The notes beneath the pieces were generated by a model. The model was not told where the DNA came from, made no database searches, and worked only from the letters and a program-made list of their open reading frames with translations. Source: Candidatus Aenigmatarchaeota archaeon (lineage in GTDB: Archaea; Aenigmatarchaeota; Aenigmatarchaeia; QMZP01). From it: a stretch of 15,317 bases of DNA. Numbering within the stretch: the stretch's first letter is position 1; every line of letters begins with the position of its first letter. The DNA is taken from NCBI GenBank assembly GCA_030666115.1, contig DAOUYM010000012.1, forward strand, positions 1 through 15,317. The letters are read 5' to 3'. Made by a program: the position numbers and the translations under genes. Shown here in pieces: positions 1-7,274 of the stretch.

Positions 1-1
1 G

Positions 2-808
2 ATAAAGGAAGTTAAGCTCTCGAGGCCGCCTACTGACTGCCTCTCACCCCTTGGTGATGCTGCGGTCGAGGAGGGGCTGAAGAAGGAACTCAATCCAGAG
101 TTCGTTACGTCACTGTCAAGACCGCCAAGCGTTTACAGGGGATGGCCCTTCCTGGTAGAGGTAGGGATTGCGTACGCTGGTTCGATAACACGACCGAATC
201 TCATGAGATTCGCGAACCGCGTCCCGTTGCTCTATCAGTCAGGGGACTGTGCCATAACCAAGGCAGTATCCCAGGTGGATTGGAAGAGATACGGCCTGCC
301 AGGGGACAGGATGCCTGAGGCACCTGTCGTGATATTCGTTCACTTTGTTTCTGTCTGGGTTCCCTTCACATCAGAATCCAAGGAAGCGATAGCGAACTAT
401 CCTGTCATAATAAAGGAGATCAAGCTCGCCCTGCAGGACTGTGCCAGGAGGCTTGGTCTGTACCTATCCGGTGTCAGGAGGGCAGAGAGGATAGCAGAGA
501 AAAAACAGATATTCGAGAAGTACGCAGAGGACAGTGCAAGGGCCCTGAGCGAGCTGACAGGCGAGGCAGAGGAGAAGATAAAGAAGACCATCCTGAGCAT
601 AGTGGAAAAGAGATGGGGAGAGATAGTCGCGCAGGAGAACGGTGAGGAGAACAACAACGCAAAGGAAGGAAATGATAACAGCGAAGCAAAGGAGAATGAG
701 AACGAATCCGAGGAGAATGAAGAAAAGGAAGCTGAGGAAAAGGAGAAGGAAGAGAAGGGAGGAGAGGAGAATGAGCGAGAAGAAAAAGAAAGCAGAGAAG
801 AGAAGTGA
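2..808 (+). CDS. top6B: DNA topoisomerase VI subunit B, C-terminal part (5' end outside window)
   Basis: This is the ATPase subunit of the type IIB topoisomerase that relaxes and decatenates DNA by ATP-dependent double-strand passage with Top6A. The frame is open from base 2 and gives 268 residues; the start and the GHKL ATPase domain lie upstream of the window. What remains matches the transducer domain: SRPPTDCLSPLG near the start, YRGWPFLVEVGIAYAG, then RFANRVPLLYQSGDCAI, DWKRYGL and FVSVWVPFTSESKEAIANYPVI, followed by the long helix that contacts Top6A. From about base 632 the last 58 residues are an acidic Glu/Lys/Asn-rich tail with no family similarity I recognise. The gene overlaps top6A by 38 bases, the usual B-then-A archaeal order, so the two subunits are probably translationally coupled. 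Identification is secure; the function of the tail is unknown. Confidence 0.95.
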   Translation: MKEVKLSRPPTDCLSPLGDAAVEEGLKKELNPEFVTSLSRPPSVYRGWPFLVEVGIAYAGSITRPNLMRFANRVPLLYQSGDCAITKAVSQVDWKRYGLPGDRMPEAPVVIFVHFVSVWVPFTSESKEAIANYPVIIKEIKLALQDCARRLGLYLSGVRRAERIAEKKQIFEKYAEDSARALSELTGEAEEKIKKTILSIVEKRWGEIVAQENGEENNNAKEGNDNSEAKENENESEENEEKEAEEKEKEEKGGEENEREEKESREEK

Positions 809-1895
809 TGTCAAAGGCGAACCAAAGGAAAAGCTGGTAGACTTCGGGACAGGTGTACTCACGCAGATAAACAAGCTGGAGAATCCGGACATAAAACTCC
901 CGATAAGGGCGCTTTCCAATACATACTTCGATGAGAAGCACAAGCTCATCAGGCTCGGAGACAAGATAAGCCACAGAACCTACATGAATGTAGCGCATAC
1001 CAGGAAGTTCATGCAGACCTTGCTGGTGGCTTCTGAGTGCAAGAAGATCATAAACCAGAACGTTACCACATCCATCAGGGATCTTTACTACGCCCTTAAG
1101 CACACTATACCAGGCACCAATGAGAACACGTTCGAGGACCAGAGCGAAAGCGATCCGATACTTGAGGATCTCGAGGCAGCTCTCAATACCCTGAGGGAAG
1201 CCCTTCATCTGCAGGCAGACAGGAAGGGGTATGTTGCAGGACCGATTGTGATAGATGACAGGGGCGATAAGATAGACTGCGCAAGGATGGGTTCCTCAGG
1301 ATGGGCCATCCCTTCGAACGTAGAGCCAGAGGCCATAAAGTTCGATAAGTGCACAGCGAGTTTCGTGCTGGTCATAGAGAAGGATGCTGTCTGGCAGAGG
1401 CTCAACGAGGACAAGTTCTGGAAGAATGAAAACTGCCTTATACTCACAGGAAAGGGACAGCCTGCGAGGGGAACCAGGCGCCTTATTAACAGGCTGCACA
1501 AGGAACTGAACCTTCCTGTTTACGTACTCTGCGACGCTGACCCGTGGGGTTACTACATATACTCTGTCATAAAGCAGGGTTCCATAAACCTCTCGTTCCT
1601 TTCTGACAGACTTGGTACACCTGAAGCCAAGTTCATAGGCCTGACCACCAAGGATGTTGAGAAGTATGGTATCACCAAGAACGTTACCATAAACCTGAAC
1701 AAAGGAGATATCAAGAGAACACACGAGATGTTAAAATATGTCTGGTTCAAGCCAAAGGAGTGGCAGAACGAGCTGAAGCATATGCTGGAGAAGGGACACA
1801 AGCTGGAACTGGAGGCTCTGTCATCCAAGGGAATAAAGTTCATCAGCGAGAAGTACCTGCCAGATAAGATCAAGCAGAAGGACTTCCTGCCTTAA
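771..1895 (+). CDS. top6A: DNA topoisomerase VI subunit A (Spo11-like DNA cleavage subunit)
   Basis: This is the DNA-cleaving subunit of topoisomerase VI, related to eukaryotic Spo11. The start is placed at ATG 771 (MSEKKKKAEK): a purine-rich GGAGG begins at 758, and the open frame further upstream is only a shadow of the top6B acidic tail. This gives 374 residues, normal for the family. The winged-helix catalytic motif is SIRDLYYALK, with the paired tyrosines at about residues 106-107; by family knowledge one of them, probably the second, makes the 5'-phosphotyrosyl link. The Toprim domain follows, with the metal-binding glutamate in LVIEKDAVWQRL and the DxD motif in VLCDADPWGYYIYSV. The basic N-terminal 20 residues are an extension. 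It overlaps the end of top6B. Identification is secure. Confidence 0.96.
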   Translation: MSEKKKKAEKRSDVKGEPKEKLVDFGTGVLTQINKLENPDIKLPIRALSNTYFDEKHKLIRLGDKISHRTYMNVAHTRKFMQTLLVASECKKIINQNVTTSIRDLYYALKHTIPGTNENTFEDQSESDPILEDLEAALNTLREALHLQADRKGYVAGPIVIDDRGDKIDCARMGSSGWAIPSNVEPEAIKFDKCTASFVLVIEKDAVWQRLNEDKFWKNENCLILTGKGQPARGTRRLINRLHKELNLPVYVLCDADPWGYYIYSVIKQGSINLSFLSDRLGTPEAKFIGLTTKDVEKYGITKNVTINLNKGDIKRTHEMLKYVWFKPKEWQNELKHMLEKGHKLELEALSSKGIKFISEKYLPDKIKQKDFLP

Positions 1896-1924
1896 CATTC
1901 CCACCTTAACCTTCCTTAAGTTTC

Positions 1925-2089
1925 TTATACGTTGACAACAGCCCTGTCCTTGCAGAGCGGCAGGCCGATGGTCTGGTCTGAGACGTGTTTCTGCCTTAGT
2001 TTGCAGAATCCTAGAATAATCTTCCCTTTCTGGTACTTCTCCTTCTCCTTTGTGAAGTAGGGACATTTCTTACATGTGGGTGCAGGCAT
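1925..2089 (-). CDS. 54-residue four-cysteine protein, putative small zinc-binding protein
   Basis: This short frame runs from ATG at 2089 to TAA at 1925 on the minus strand. The protein begins MPAPTCKKCPYF and has cysteines at residues 6, 9, 29 and 46 (CxxC, then single Cys in GFCKLR and LPLCKD). That arrangement suggests one structural zinc or Fe-S site, although the single late cysteines are not a classical CxxC pair. It is rich in Lys and ends AVVNV. A TTTAAA box at 2111-2116, about 25 bases before the ATG, and the lack of a ribosome binding site fit a leaderless transcript. It diverges from the MFS-type gene at 2173 and converges on top6A. The competing open frame over the same bases has no cysteine pattern and overlaps top6A. 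I do not recognise the family. Confidence 0.66.
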   Translation of the reverse strand: MPAPTCKKCPYFTKEKEKYQKGKIILGFCKLRQKHVSDQTIGLPLCKDRAVVNV

Positions 2090-2108
2090 GTTCTAAAGTT
2101 CGATTCAA

Positions 2109-2118
2109 GCTTTAAATT
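2109..2118 (-). promoter_or_regulatory. TATA-like promoter for the four-cysteine protein
   Basis: TTTAAA at 2111-2116 lies about 25 bases upstream of the minus-strand ATG at 2089. This is the spacing expected for an archaeal TATA box driving a leaderless message. The 83-base gap also holds a box for the divergent gene. Confidence 0.5.
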
Positions 2119-2128
2119 GCTTCGTCCT

Positions 2129-2139
2129 CCTTAAATACT
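2129..2139 (+). promoter_or_regulatory. TATA-like promoter for the MFS-type gene
   Basis: CTTAAATAC at 2130-2138 lies about 38 bases before ATG 2173, predicting a transcription start near 2160 and a very short leader. A C/T-rich stretch (cgtcctcc) precedes it. Confidence 0.45.
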
Positions 2140-2172
2140 TTCATTCTTAAGTAGCACAAGCTTACAAAAAGC

Positions 2173-2733
2173 ATGATTTCAATTAAAAAGGCAAGGAAAA
2201 GGAATCTGCGATTATTTACCCTTTCAAATTCTTTAATGGCACTTGCGTTTGGGTTGTTCGGACCCTTTTATCTCATCTTTATTAACGAGATTGGGGGAAG
2301 CCTGGAAAATTTCGGTGTGGCTGTTGGACTACTCGTCTTATCCGGAGCATTATCCTCACTGATTACTGGTAAATATTCTGACGGTTTTGGTAGAAAACCA
2401 TTCCTCATAATAGGCGGTTACGCTTCTGCAATAATTGTTTTTCTTTATACTGTCATTGGATCTCTTTGGCAGTTATATCTGATCCAGATACTTAGTGGAA
2501 TAGTTGCTTCCTTTTTTGAGACATCCGAATCATCGTTTTTGGGGGATATCACAGAAAAAGAGAACAGAGGAGCAGAGATTGGAAAATACGATGCTGTGAT
2601 TGGAATAGCAGAAGCCTTTGCTATTTTTACAGGAGGGTTCTTGGCCGGGAGGTTCGGTTTTGCAATTGTGTTTTATACAGTCTCAATAATTTTCATAGTC
2701 TCCACAACAATCATGTTCAAATTGAAAGAGTAA
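2173..2733 (+). CDS. Half-length MFS-type membrane transporter (six TM segments)
   Basis: The protein has 186 residues and about six hydrophobic segments (roughly 13-37, 46-66, 76-96, 99-117, 140-160 and 162-182). It carries the major facilitator motif A between TM2 and TM3, GKYSDGFGRKP at residues 66-76, with the expected Gly, Asp, Gly, Arg and Lys. Full MFS proteins have 12 TM segments and about 400 residues, so this is only the N-terminal half. The frame ends cleanly in TAA after the sixth segment, and the 76 bases before topA contain no second-half coding in any frame. It may therefore be a 3' truncation or a half-size protein that dimerises. Its codons are more A/T-rich than those of the neighbouring informational genes, which hints at acquisition. 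The substrate cannot be told. Confidence 0.8.
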   Translation: MISIKKARKRNLRLFTLSNSLMALAFGLFGPFYLIFINEIGGSLENFGVAVGLLVLSGALSSLITGKYSDGFGRKPFLIIGGYASAIIVFLYTVIGSLWQLYLIQILSGIVASFFETSESSFLGDITEKENRGAEIGKYDAVIGIAEAFAIFTGGFLAGRFGFAIVFYTVSIIFIVSTTIMFKLKE

Positions 2734-2775
2734 CATCACAGGTAACACCCCATTCAGGAAGGATCTGAACAGAAA

Positions 2776-2786
2776 GCTTTAATATC
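2776..2786 (+). promoter_or_regulatory. TATA-like promoter for topA
   Basis: GCTTTAATATC at 2776-2786 is centred about 28 bases before ATG 2810, with no ribosome binding site between. This fits a leaderless topA message. A TTCAG/CTGAA inverted repeat (2753-2757 and 2765-2769) lies just upstream. Confidence 0.5.
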
Positions 2787-2809
2787 TATGTGTATGACTA
2801 ATTTAATGT

Positions 2810-5008
2810 ATGGGATACACATTGATAATTTCAGAGAAACCATCAGCAGCCAAGAGGATAGCCGAGGCCCTTTCCACAGGAGAGGTCAAGAAGCTCGGTA
2901 AGAAGGATGCCCCTTACTACAAAATAACCAGGGGAGGGAAGGATATAATAGTTGTCCCGGCTGTTGGTCACCTGTTCGTTCTTGATGAGAAGGAGAAGGG
3001 AGCCAAATGGAAGTACCCTGTCTTCTCTGTGGCATGGAAGCCAAGTTTTGAGAGGAAGGGGAACTTCTGGTCAAAGAAGTATTACCAGAACATAAACAGC
3101 CTTGTAAAGAATGCAGACGAATTCATTTCCGCCTGTGATTACGATATCGAGGGTTCTGTGATAGCCTGGAACATATTAAGGTTCATCTGCAAGGTCAAGG
3201 ATGGAAAGAGGATGAGGTTCTCCACCCTGACGACCCCTGACATTGTTGAAGCCTATGATAAGGCCTTACCCCACCTGGATTTCCCGCAGATAGAGGCAGG
3301 CCTGACCAGGCATCACATGGACTGGTACTTCGGCATAAACCTGAGCAGGGCACTCACGCTCGCTGTTGAACATGTCGGGGGTTTCTGGACACTTACAACC
3401 GGCCGGGTGCAGGGCCCGACACTGAACATACTGGATGAGAGGCAGAAGGAGATAAAGGCCTTCAAGTCAGTTCCTTTCTGGCAGCTCGAGCTGCATGGTG
3501 TGCTCGGAGGGAAGAACATAATGGCCCACCACGAGAACGACAAGTTCTGGAAGAAGGACGAAGTGGATAAGGCGATGCATGCTTCCAAGAACAAGGACGG
3601 AACCGTGAAGAAGGTGGAGAAGAAGGAATACAAGCAACACACACCTTTCCCGTTCGATCTCACATCCTTGCAGAGGGAGGCCTACAACCGTTTCGGATAC
3701 TCACCTAAGCAGACCCTGGACATGGCTCAGGGCCTGTACGAGCACGCACTGATATCCTACCCAAGAACATCCAGCCAGAAGCTTCCTGCAAAGATAGGAT
3801 ACAATGACATACTGAAGAAACTGTCCGGGCAGAAGAAATACGGGGAGCTTTGTGATAAGCTTCTCTCAAGGAAGATACTCAGGCCCAACGAGGGCAAGAA
3901 AGATGATCCTGCCCATCCGTCAATCTTCCCAACAGGCAACAAACCAAAGAAGATCAACCGCTACCAGATGAATGTTTACGACCTCATTGTCAAGAGGTTC
4001 CTTTCGGTGTTCGTTGAGGCTGCCATAAGGGAGCAGGTCAGGGTTGAGATAGAGGTCGGGAGCGAGACCTACCTTGCTCACGGTGTCAGGACAATCAAGG
4101 CCAACTGGATAGATTTCTACAAACCTTACGCTGTCTTCAAGGAAGAGATACTTCCTGAGGTATCAGAGGGAGAGAAAGTAAAGGTTGACAAGATCGACAT
4201 GCTCGACAAGGAGACAGAGCCACCAAACAGGTACAGCCAGGCATCCATACTGAAGGAGATGGAGACACTCGGGCTGGGAACCAAGGCGACCCGTGCAGGC
4301 ATACTCCAGACCCTCTACGACAGGGGTTACATAAGGGAGAAGTCCGTCCATGTAACAGACCTTGGTGAAGCGGTTATCGATGCACTCAACAAGTACTGCC
4401 CTGAGATTGTCTCACCCGACCTCACCAAGAAGTTCGAGAGTGACATGGAGCTGGTCGAGAACGGGAAAAGGAAGAGGGAGGATATACTGGAGGACGTGCA
4501 GAAGGAACTCAACGGGATACTGACCAAGTTCAAGTATCATGAGAAGAGTATAGGCCAGCACATGATTAAGGCCATAAGGGATTATGAGAGGGAGATCCAT
4601 ACCGTGGGGAAGTGTGAAAAGTGTGACAAGGGAGAACTCAGGATAATCCATTCCCACAAGACAGGTAAGAGGTTTGTGGGTTGCTCCAGTTACCCTAAGT
4701 GCACCAACTCATTCCCACTGCCGCAGCATGGCTTCCTGGAAGTGATTCCAAGACCCTGCCCGAAGTGCGGTCTTCATATCATACAGGTCAGGACCAAGGG
4801 CAAGAGACCTTGGAGGTTCTGCATAAGGTGCGGTTTCGAGAACAAAATAAAGAAGGACATGGCAGAAAAGGACTCCAAAGAAACCACCAAAGGAAAAGAA
4901 GCCAAAGAAGCCAAAGAGAAGAAGACCAAAACAGCCAAGACAACTAAAACCAAGAAAACCAAGAAAACCAAGAAAACCAAGACAAGAACAACGAAACCAA
5001 AGAAGTGA
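2810..5008 (+). CDS. topA: Type IA DNA topoisomerase I with two C-terminal zinc ribbons and a basic tail
   Basis: This enzyme relaxes negatively supercoiled DNA by single-strand cleavage and passage. The 732 residues open with a Toprim domain: LIISEKPSAAKRIAEAL carries the catalytic Glu9, and ACDYDIEGS holds the metal-binding D110, D112 and E114. The active-site motif is ISYPRTSSQ with the nucleophilic tyrosine at 317. Two four-cysteine modules follow (C602, C605, C625, C631, and C650, C653, C671, C674), typical zinc ribbons for DNA binding. The last 50 or so residues are almost only Lys, Thr, Glu and Ala, ending in TKK repeats encoded by a 9-base tandem repeat. There is no helicase domain, so this is not reverse gyrase. 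ATG 2810 is preferred over the out-of-frame ATG at 2806. The stop overlaps the start of the next gene. Confidence 0.95.
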   Translation: MGYTLIISEKPSAAKRIAEALSTGEVKKLGKKDAPYYKITRGGKDIIVVPAVGHLFVLDEKEKGAKWKYPVFSVAWKPSFERKGNFWSKKYYQNINSLVKNADEFISACDYDIEGSVIAWNILRFICKVKDGKRMRFSTLTTPDIVEAYDKALPHLDFPQIEAGLTRHHMDWYFGINLSRALTLAVEHVGGFWTLTTGRVQGPTLNILDERQKEIKAFKSVPFWQLELHGVLGGKNIMAHHENDKFWKKDEVDKAMHASKNKDGTVKKVEKKEYKQHTPFPFDLTSLQREAYNRFGYSPKQTLDMAQGLYEHALISYPRTSSQKLPAKIGYNDILKKLSGQKKYGELCDKLLSRKILRPNEGKKDDPAHPSIFPTGNKPKKINRYQMNVYDLIVKRFLSVFVEAAIREQVRVEIEVGSETYLAHGVRTIKANWIDFYKPYAVFKEEILPEVSEGEKVKVDKIDMLDKETEPPNRYSQASILKEMETLGLGTKATRAGILQTLYDRGYIREKSVHVTDLGEAVIDALNKYCPEIVSPDLTKKFESDMELVENGKRKREDILEDVQKELNGILTKFKYHEKSIGQHMIKAIRDYEREIHTVGKCEKCDKGELRIIHSHKTGKRFVGCSSYPKCTNSFPLPQHGFLEVIPRPCPKCGLHIIQVRTKGKRPWRFCIRCGFENKIKKDMAEKDSKETTKGKEAKEAKEKKTKTAKTTKTKKTKKTKKTKTRTTKPKK
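4949..4984 (+). repeat. 9-bp tandem repeat encoding TKK units in the TopA tail
   Basis: The unit ACCAAGAAA occurs three times exactly from 4949 to 4975, followed by a fourth copy with one change (ACCAAGACA). It lies in frame and encodes Thr-Lys-Lys, so slippage here would lengthen or shorten the basic tail without breaking the gene. Confidence 0.8.
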
Positions 5009-5427
5009 TGATCATGGAGAAGGAAATCAGGCGAGAGGAAACCGAGAAGAAACCAAAGGAACCCGAAAAAAAGGAATCAGAAAAGAAATCAGAAGAGAAG
5101 GTAGAGAAAGAAACTGAAAAAGAGCCTGAAAGGAAACCGAAAGAAGAGGAAGAGTCAGAGTCAGGGATTGTTGAGAGAAAGCCATGGACAAAATGGACAA
5201 AAGAGGACAGAAAGCGGAACCTCAGGAAAAGAAGGCATGGCACCAGGGAGAAGTGGTTCGTGCTCCTGATGTTCTTCATCCTGCTGCTCGTTTTCCTGGC
5301 AGGAATGATGTACTCGATAACCCATCAGCTTGACCCTGCGATAATAACCATAATGATCACAATGGTAATTCTAACGCTTATAGGCGGTGTCTTCTCCATG
5401 AGCCATATCTGGCACGATACAGAGTAG
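5008..5427 (+). CDS. Lys/Glu-rich membrane protein with two TM segments, coupled to topA
   Basis: The protein has 139 residues from ATG 5008 (an in-frame ATG at 5014 is the alternative; the GTG at 5005 is less likely). Residues 1-55 are almost entirely Lys and Glu, a low-complexity charged region likely to be disordered or helical. Residues 56-82 are basic with tryptophans (KPWTKWTKEDRKRNLRKRR). Two hydrophobic segments follow, about 83-103 and 110-131, with a short polar loop, ending IWHDTE. The basic stretch before TM1 suggests the long N-terminal part faces the cytoplasm. The start overlaps the topA stop as TGATG, so translation is probably coupled to topA. I do not recognise the family. 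It might tether something charged at the membrane, but that is a guess. Confidence 0.72.
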   Translation: MIMEKEIRREETEKKPKEPEKKESEKKSEEKVEKETEKEPERKPKEEEESESGIVERKPWTKWTKEDRKRNLRKRRHGTREKWFVLLMFFILLLVFLAGMMYSITHQLDPAIITIMITMVILTLIGGVFSMSHIWHDTE

Positions 5428-5441
5428 GGAATGTGATTTCC

Positions 5442-5873
5442 ATGGTAGAGTACAACTCAGCTTTCTTTGGATTGTATGAAAATCTGTTTCTGGTCCTGAA
5501 GCATGATCTCGGTGAAGAGAAGGCTCTTAAAATTTTCAGGCAGATCATGGAGAGCGGATTGAGTAAAGCTTATGATTTAATGGGTTTCCAGAAAGGCAAT
5601 CCACAGGATTTTGCCAGGATTCTGAGAGAAAGGGACGAGAGCGTGGGCTTGAAGGTGGATTTCTCTGAGATAACTAACAGCAGGATTGTTTATCGTTTCC
5701 ATACAGACCCTTTCCCTAACCTTAAAGATCAGGTGAGTCCTGAAAAACTGGATGATACCTACATAGCTTTCAAGGTCAGATATCTATTGGGAGAGAACTG
5801 GGCATACAAAACAACAAAACATATCTGGGAAGGAGATGAATTCACAGAACACGTGATAACAAAGAATCAATGA
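5442..5873 (+). CDS. Hypothetical soluble protein of 143 residues
   Basis: The start is placed at ATG 5442 (MVEYNSAFFGLYENLF); a GTG at 5433 would add three residues. The protein has no TM segment. The N-terminal half looks helical (LVLKHDLGEEKALKIFRQIMESGLSKAYDLMG), and the C-terminal half has mixed strands and the phrases FHTDPFPNLKDQ, RYLLGENWAYKTTKHIWEGDEFTEHVI. This layout is loosely reminiscent of the small ATC-hydrolase or 4-vinyl-reductase-like helical/alpha-beta proteins, but I see no catalytic cysteine and do not assign it. It follows the membrane protein at 5008 by 14 bases and may share its transcript. A T-rich stretch (TTTATTTTCC, 5887-5896) just after its stop could end transcription. 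Confidence 0.75.
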   Translation: MVEYNSAFFGLYENLFLVLKHDLGEEKALKIFRQIMESGLSKAYDLMGFQKGNPQDFARILRERDESVGLKVDFSEITNSRIVYRFHTDPFPNLKDQVSPEKLDDTYIAFKVRYLLGENWAYKTTKHIWEGDEFTEHVITKNQ

Positions 5874-5943
5874 AGCACTAGTCAAATTTATTTTCCCCTC
5901 GGTATTATGAAAAGTAATAAATGATAACTTTCTAATTATTGTC

Positions 5944-6234
5944 ATGGTAGATACAAATTCAATCGAGTGGAATAAGTTTAGAGATCATGCTAGCATTAAA
6001 AACCTCACAAAAGATAATATTTTCATTGATTTGATAAATTTGGATCCAAATTCATCATTTGATGAGCATGTTCATGAAAACGATGAATGGGTTTTTGTTC
6101 TAAAAGGATCATTTAGTGATGAAAATGGCACTTATTCAAAAGGTCACTTTATTGTTGGTAAAAAAGGCTCAAAACATTCTACTAAAACTGGTCCTGATGG
6201 ATGTCAAGTCATATTAATTAAACTAGTTAAGTAG
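5944..6234 (+). CDS. Single-domain cupin protein
   Basis: The protein has 96 residues with a clear cupin motif 1: EHVHENDEWVFVLKG gives His42, His44, Glu48 and Gly55 in the HxH-x3-E-x6-G pattern. In motif 2, GHFIVGKKGSKHST supplies the fourth likely metal ligand, His78. It is a small beta-barrel, probably metal-binding; such single cupins can be enzymes, sensors or storage-type domains, so no reaction is assigned. It is much more A/T-rich than the flanking topoisomerase and ribosomal genes and uses A/T-ending codons, which suggests recent transfer. An A/T-rich stretch at 5911-5922 could be its promoter, with a short or absent leader. It converges on the uL3 gene. Confidence 0.85.
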   Translation: MVDTNSIEWNKFRDHASIKNLTKDNIFIDLINLDPNSSFDEHVHENDEWVFVLKGSFSDENGTYSKGHFIVGKKGSKHSTKTGPDGCQVILIKLVK

Positions 6235-6236
6235 CC

Positions 6237-6267
6237 CGAGGAAAAACTCGACCCCTTCGCATATGCG
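6237..6267. terminator. Possible bidirectional terminator between the cupin and uL3 genes
   Basis: The 35 bases between the two convergent stop codons hold a CGAG/CTCG inverted repeat around GAAAAA (6237-6250) and a 10-bp palindrome CGCATATGCG (6258-6267). On the uL3 strand this reads palindrome then GTTTTTCC, similar to the T-rich ends of archaeal transcripts. The evidence is weak. Confidence 0.3.
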
Positions 6268-6269
6268 TT

Positions 6270-7265
6270 CTACACACCCTGCTGTGAATCAAGGAAAACA
6301 TTCTTTATTTCTATCTGCTCTGGTTTCTTGGCTCTTAGTCCCTTCCTAAGAATAATAAGCCTCTTCTTTGGTCCTGGAACAGAACCAGATATCAGGAGGT
6401 AATCGCCCTTTACCGGGCCGTAATTGAGCCATCCACCTTTCGGGTTGATTCCGTCAGAGCCAATCTTAATCACCATCTTGTTGAATTCTGTCCTTGTCTG
6501 GAATCCAAGCTGTCCGGCCATCGCAATCTTACCAGGAAGCACCCTTGCCACCCCCCTCGCACCGATAACACCGGTATGCCTTCTTTTACCCTTGTTTTTC
6601 CTGGACCTTATTATAATTCCGAATCTCTTGACAGGTCCCTGGAATCCTTTGCCCTTGTCAACCGCAGAAGCATCAATCCATTCACCATCCTTCAAGACCT
6701 CGCTTGCCCTGATCTCATCACCAAGTTTCTGCTTGGCGTATTCCCATTTCTTCTGGACATCTCCACCCATACCGATCTCAAACACTTCGGGTCTCTTCTT
6801 CCCTATTCCTGATTCCCTTGGCTGGGTGTGAACAACGAGCCGCACGTCAGAGAGTTTCTCCACCTGGCCATCAATTTTCTGTATCTTGGTCTTGGAATCT
6901 GTGTTCTTAGGAACCTTCAGTTTCCTTTCAAGGTTCTTGTCAAGCTTTTCAGCCCATATGGTGGATATCATTCTTATCCCTTCGTTGATGTCATTCTTCC
7001 CATAAACATTTATTGCACAGACCCTCAGGGACGGGCAGTCCACTACGGTCACTGCTTTGACGATTTCCTGACCCTCTGTCCTTGATCCCTTCTTCTGGTC
7101 AAGCACAGCTATCCTGGTCATGCCTGCCTTGTAGCCTGCAAAAACAAGAGGTATGTTCTCCTCGGATTTGACTGACCTGGTCTTGGCCTTTGGATGCATT
7201 CTCTTGGCCCTTTTCTTGGGCCAGTATGCCCTTGAACCAGCAACCGGTTTGTTTTGCTTCGACAT
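6270..7265 (-). CDS. rpl3: Large subunit ribosomal protein uL3
   Basis: uL3 is an early-assembling 50S protein whose long loops reach the peptidyl transferase centre. The 331 residues contain the signature GKRRHTGVIGARGVARVLPGKI, the preceding KRFGIIIRSRKNKG, and the C-terminal YLLISGSVPGPKKRLIILRKGLR; the length is normal for archaea. GGGTGAT at 7268-7274 is a strong ribosome binding site six to eight bases upstream of ATG 7265 and supports this start. The gap to the uS11 stop is nine bases, so it is the last gene of the uS13-uS4-uS11-uL3 operon. This position is unusual: in most archaea uL3 precedes uL4 in the S10-type cluster, and here the uL4 gene lies 2.5 kb away on the other strand without it. 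Confidence 0.97.
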   Translation of the reverse strand: MSKQNKPVAGSRAYWPKKRAKRMHPKAKTRSVKSEENIPLVFAGYKAGMTRIAVLDQKKGSRTEGQEIVKAVTVVDCPSLRVCAINVYGKNDINEGIRMISTIWAEKLDKNLERKLKVPKNTDSKTKIQKIDGQVEKLSDVRLVVHTQPRESGIGKKRPEVFEIGMGGDVQKKWEYAKQKLGDEIRASEVLKDGEWIDASAVDKGKGFQGPVKRFGIIIRSRKNKGKRRHTGVIGARGVARVLPGKIAMAGQLGFQTRTEFNKMVIKIGSDGINPKGGWLNYGPVKGDYLLISGSVPGPKKRLIILRKGLRAKKPEQIEIKNVFLDSQQGV

Positions 7266-7274
7266 ACCATCACC

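Noticed and set aside
642..770. Longer N terminus for Top6A
   Set aside because: The extra 43 residues are the out-of-frame reading of the purine-rich top6B tail; ATG 771 has a ribosome binding site and a sensible overlap.
474..1208. Long minus-strand open frames opposite top6B, TopA and uS3 tails
   Set aside because: They are antisense to Glu/Lys-rich tails, giving Leu/Ser/Phe-rich sequences with no motif and no start signals.
1821..2066. 81-residue minus-strand frame overlapping the end of top6A
   Set aside because: It overlaps top6A and the four-cysteine frame, shows no domain or start signal, and the four-cysteine frame explains the region better.
2734..2809. Frameshifted second half of the MFS-type gene
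   Set aside because: All frames here are short and show no hydrophobic segment, so no remnant of TM7-TM12 is present.
4699..4947. 82-residue plus-strand frame inside topA
   Set aside because: It is fully inside the zinc-ribbon and tail coding region of topA in another frame.
6258..6267. CGCATATGCG as a site-specific recombination or attachment site
   Set aside because: It is a 10-bp palindrome in a short convergent gap with no integrase, tRNA or direct repeat nearby; a terminator or chance is simpler.
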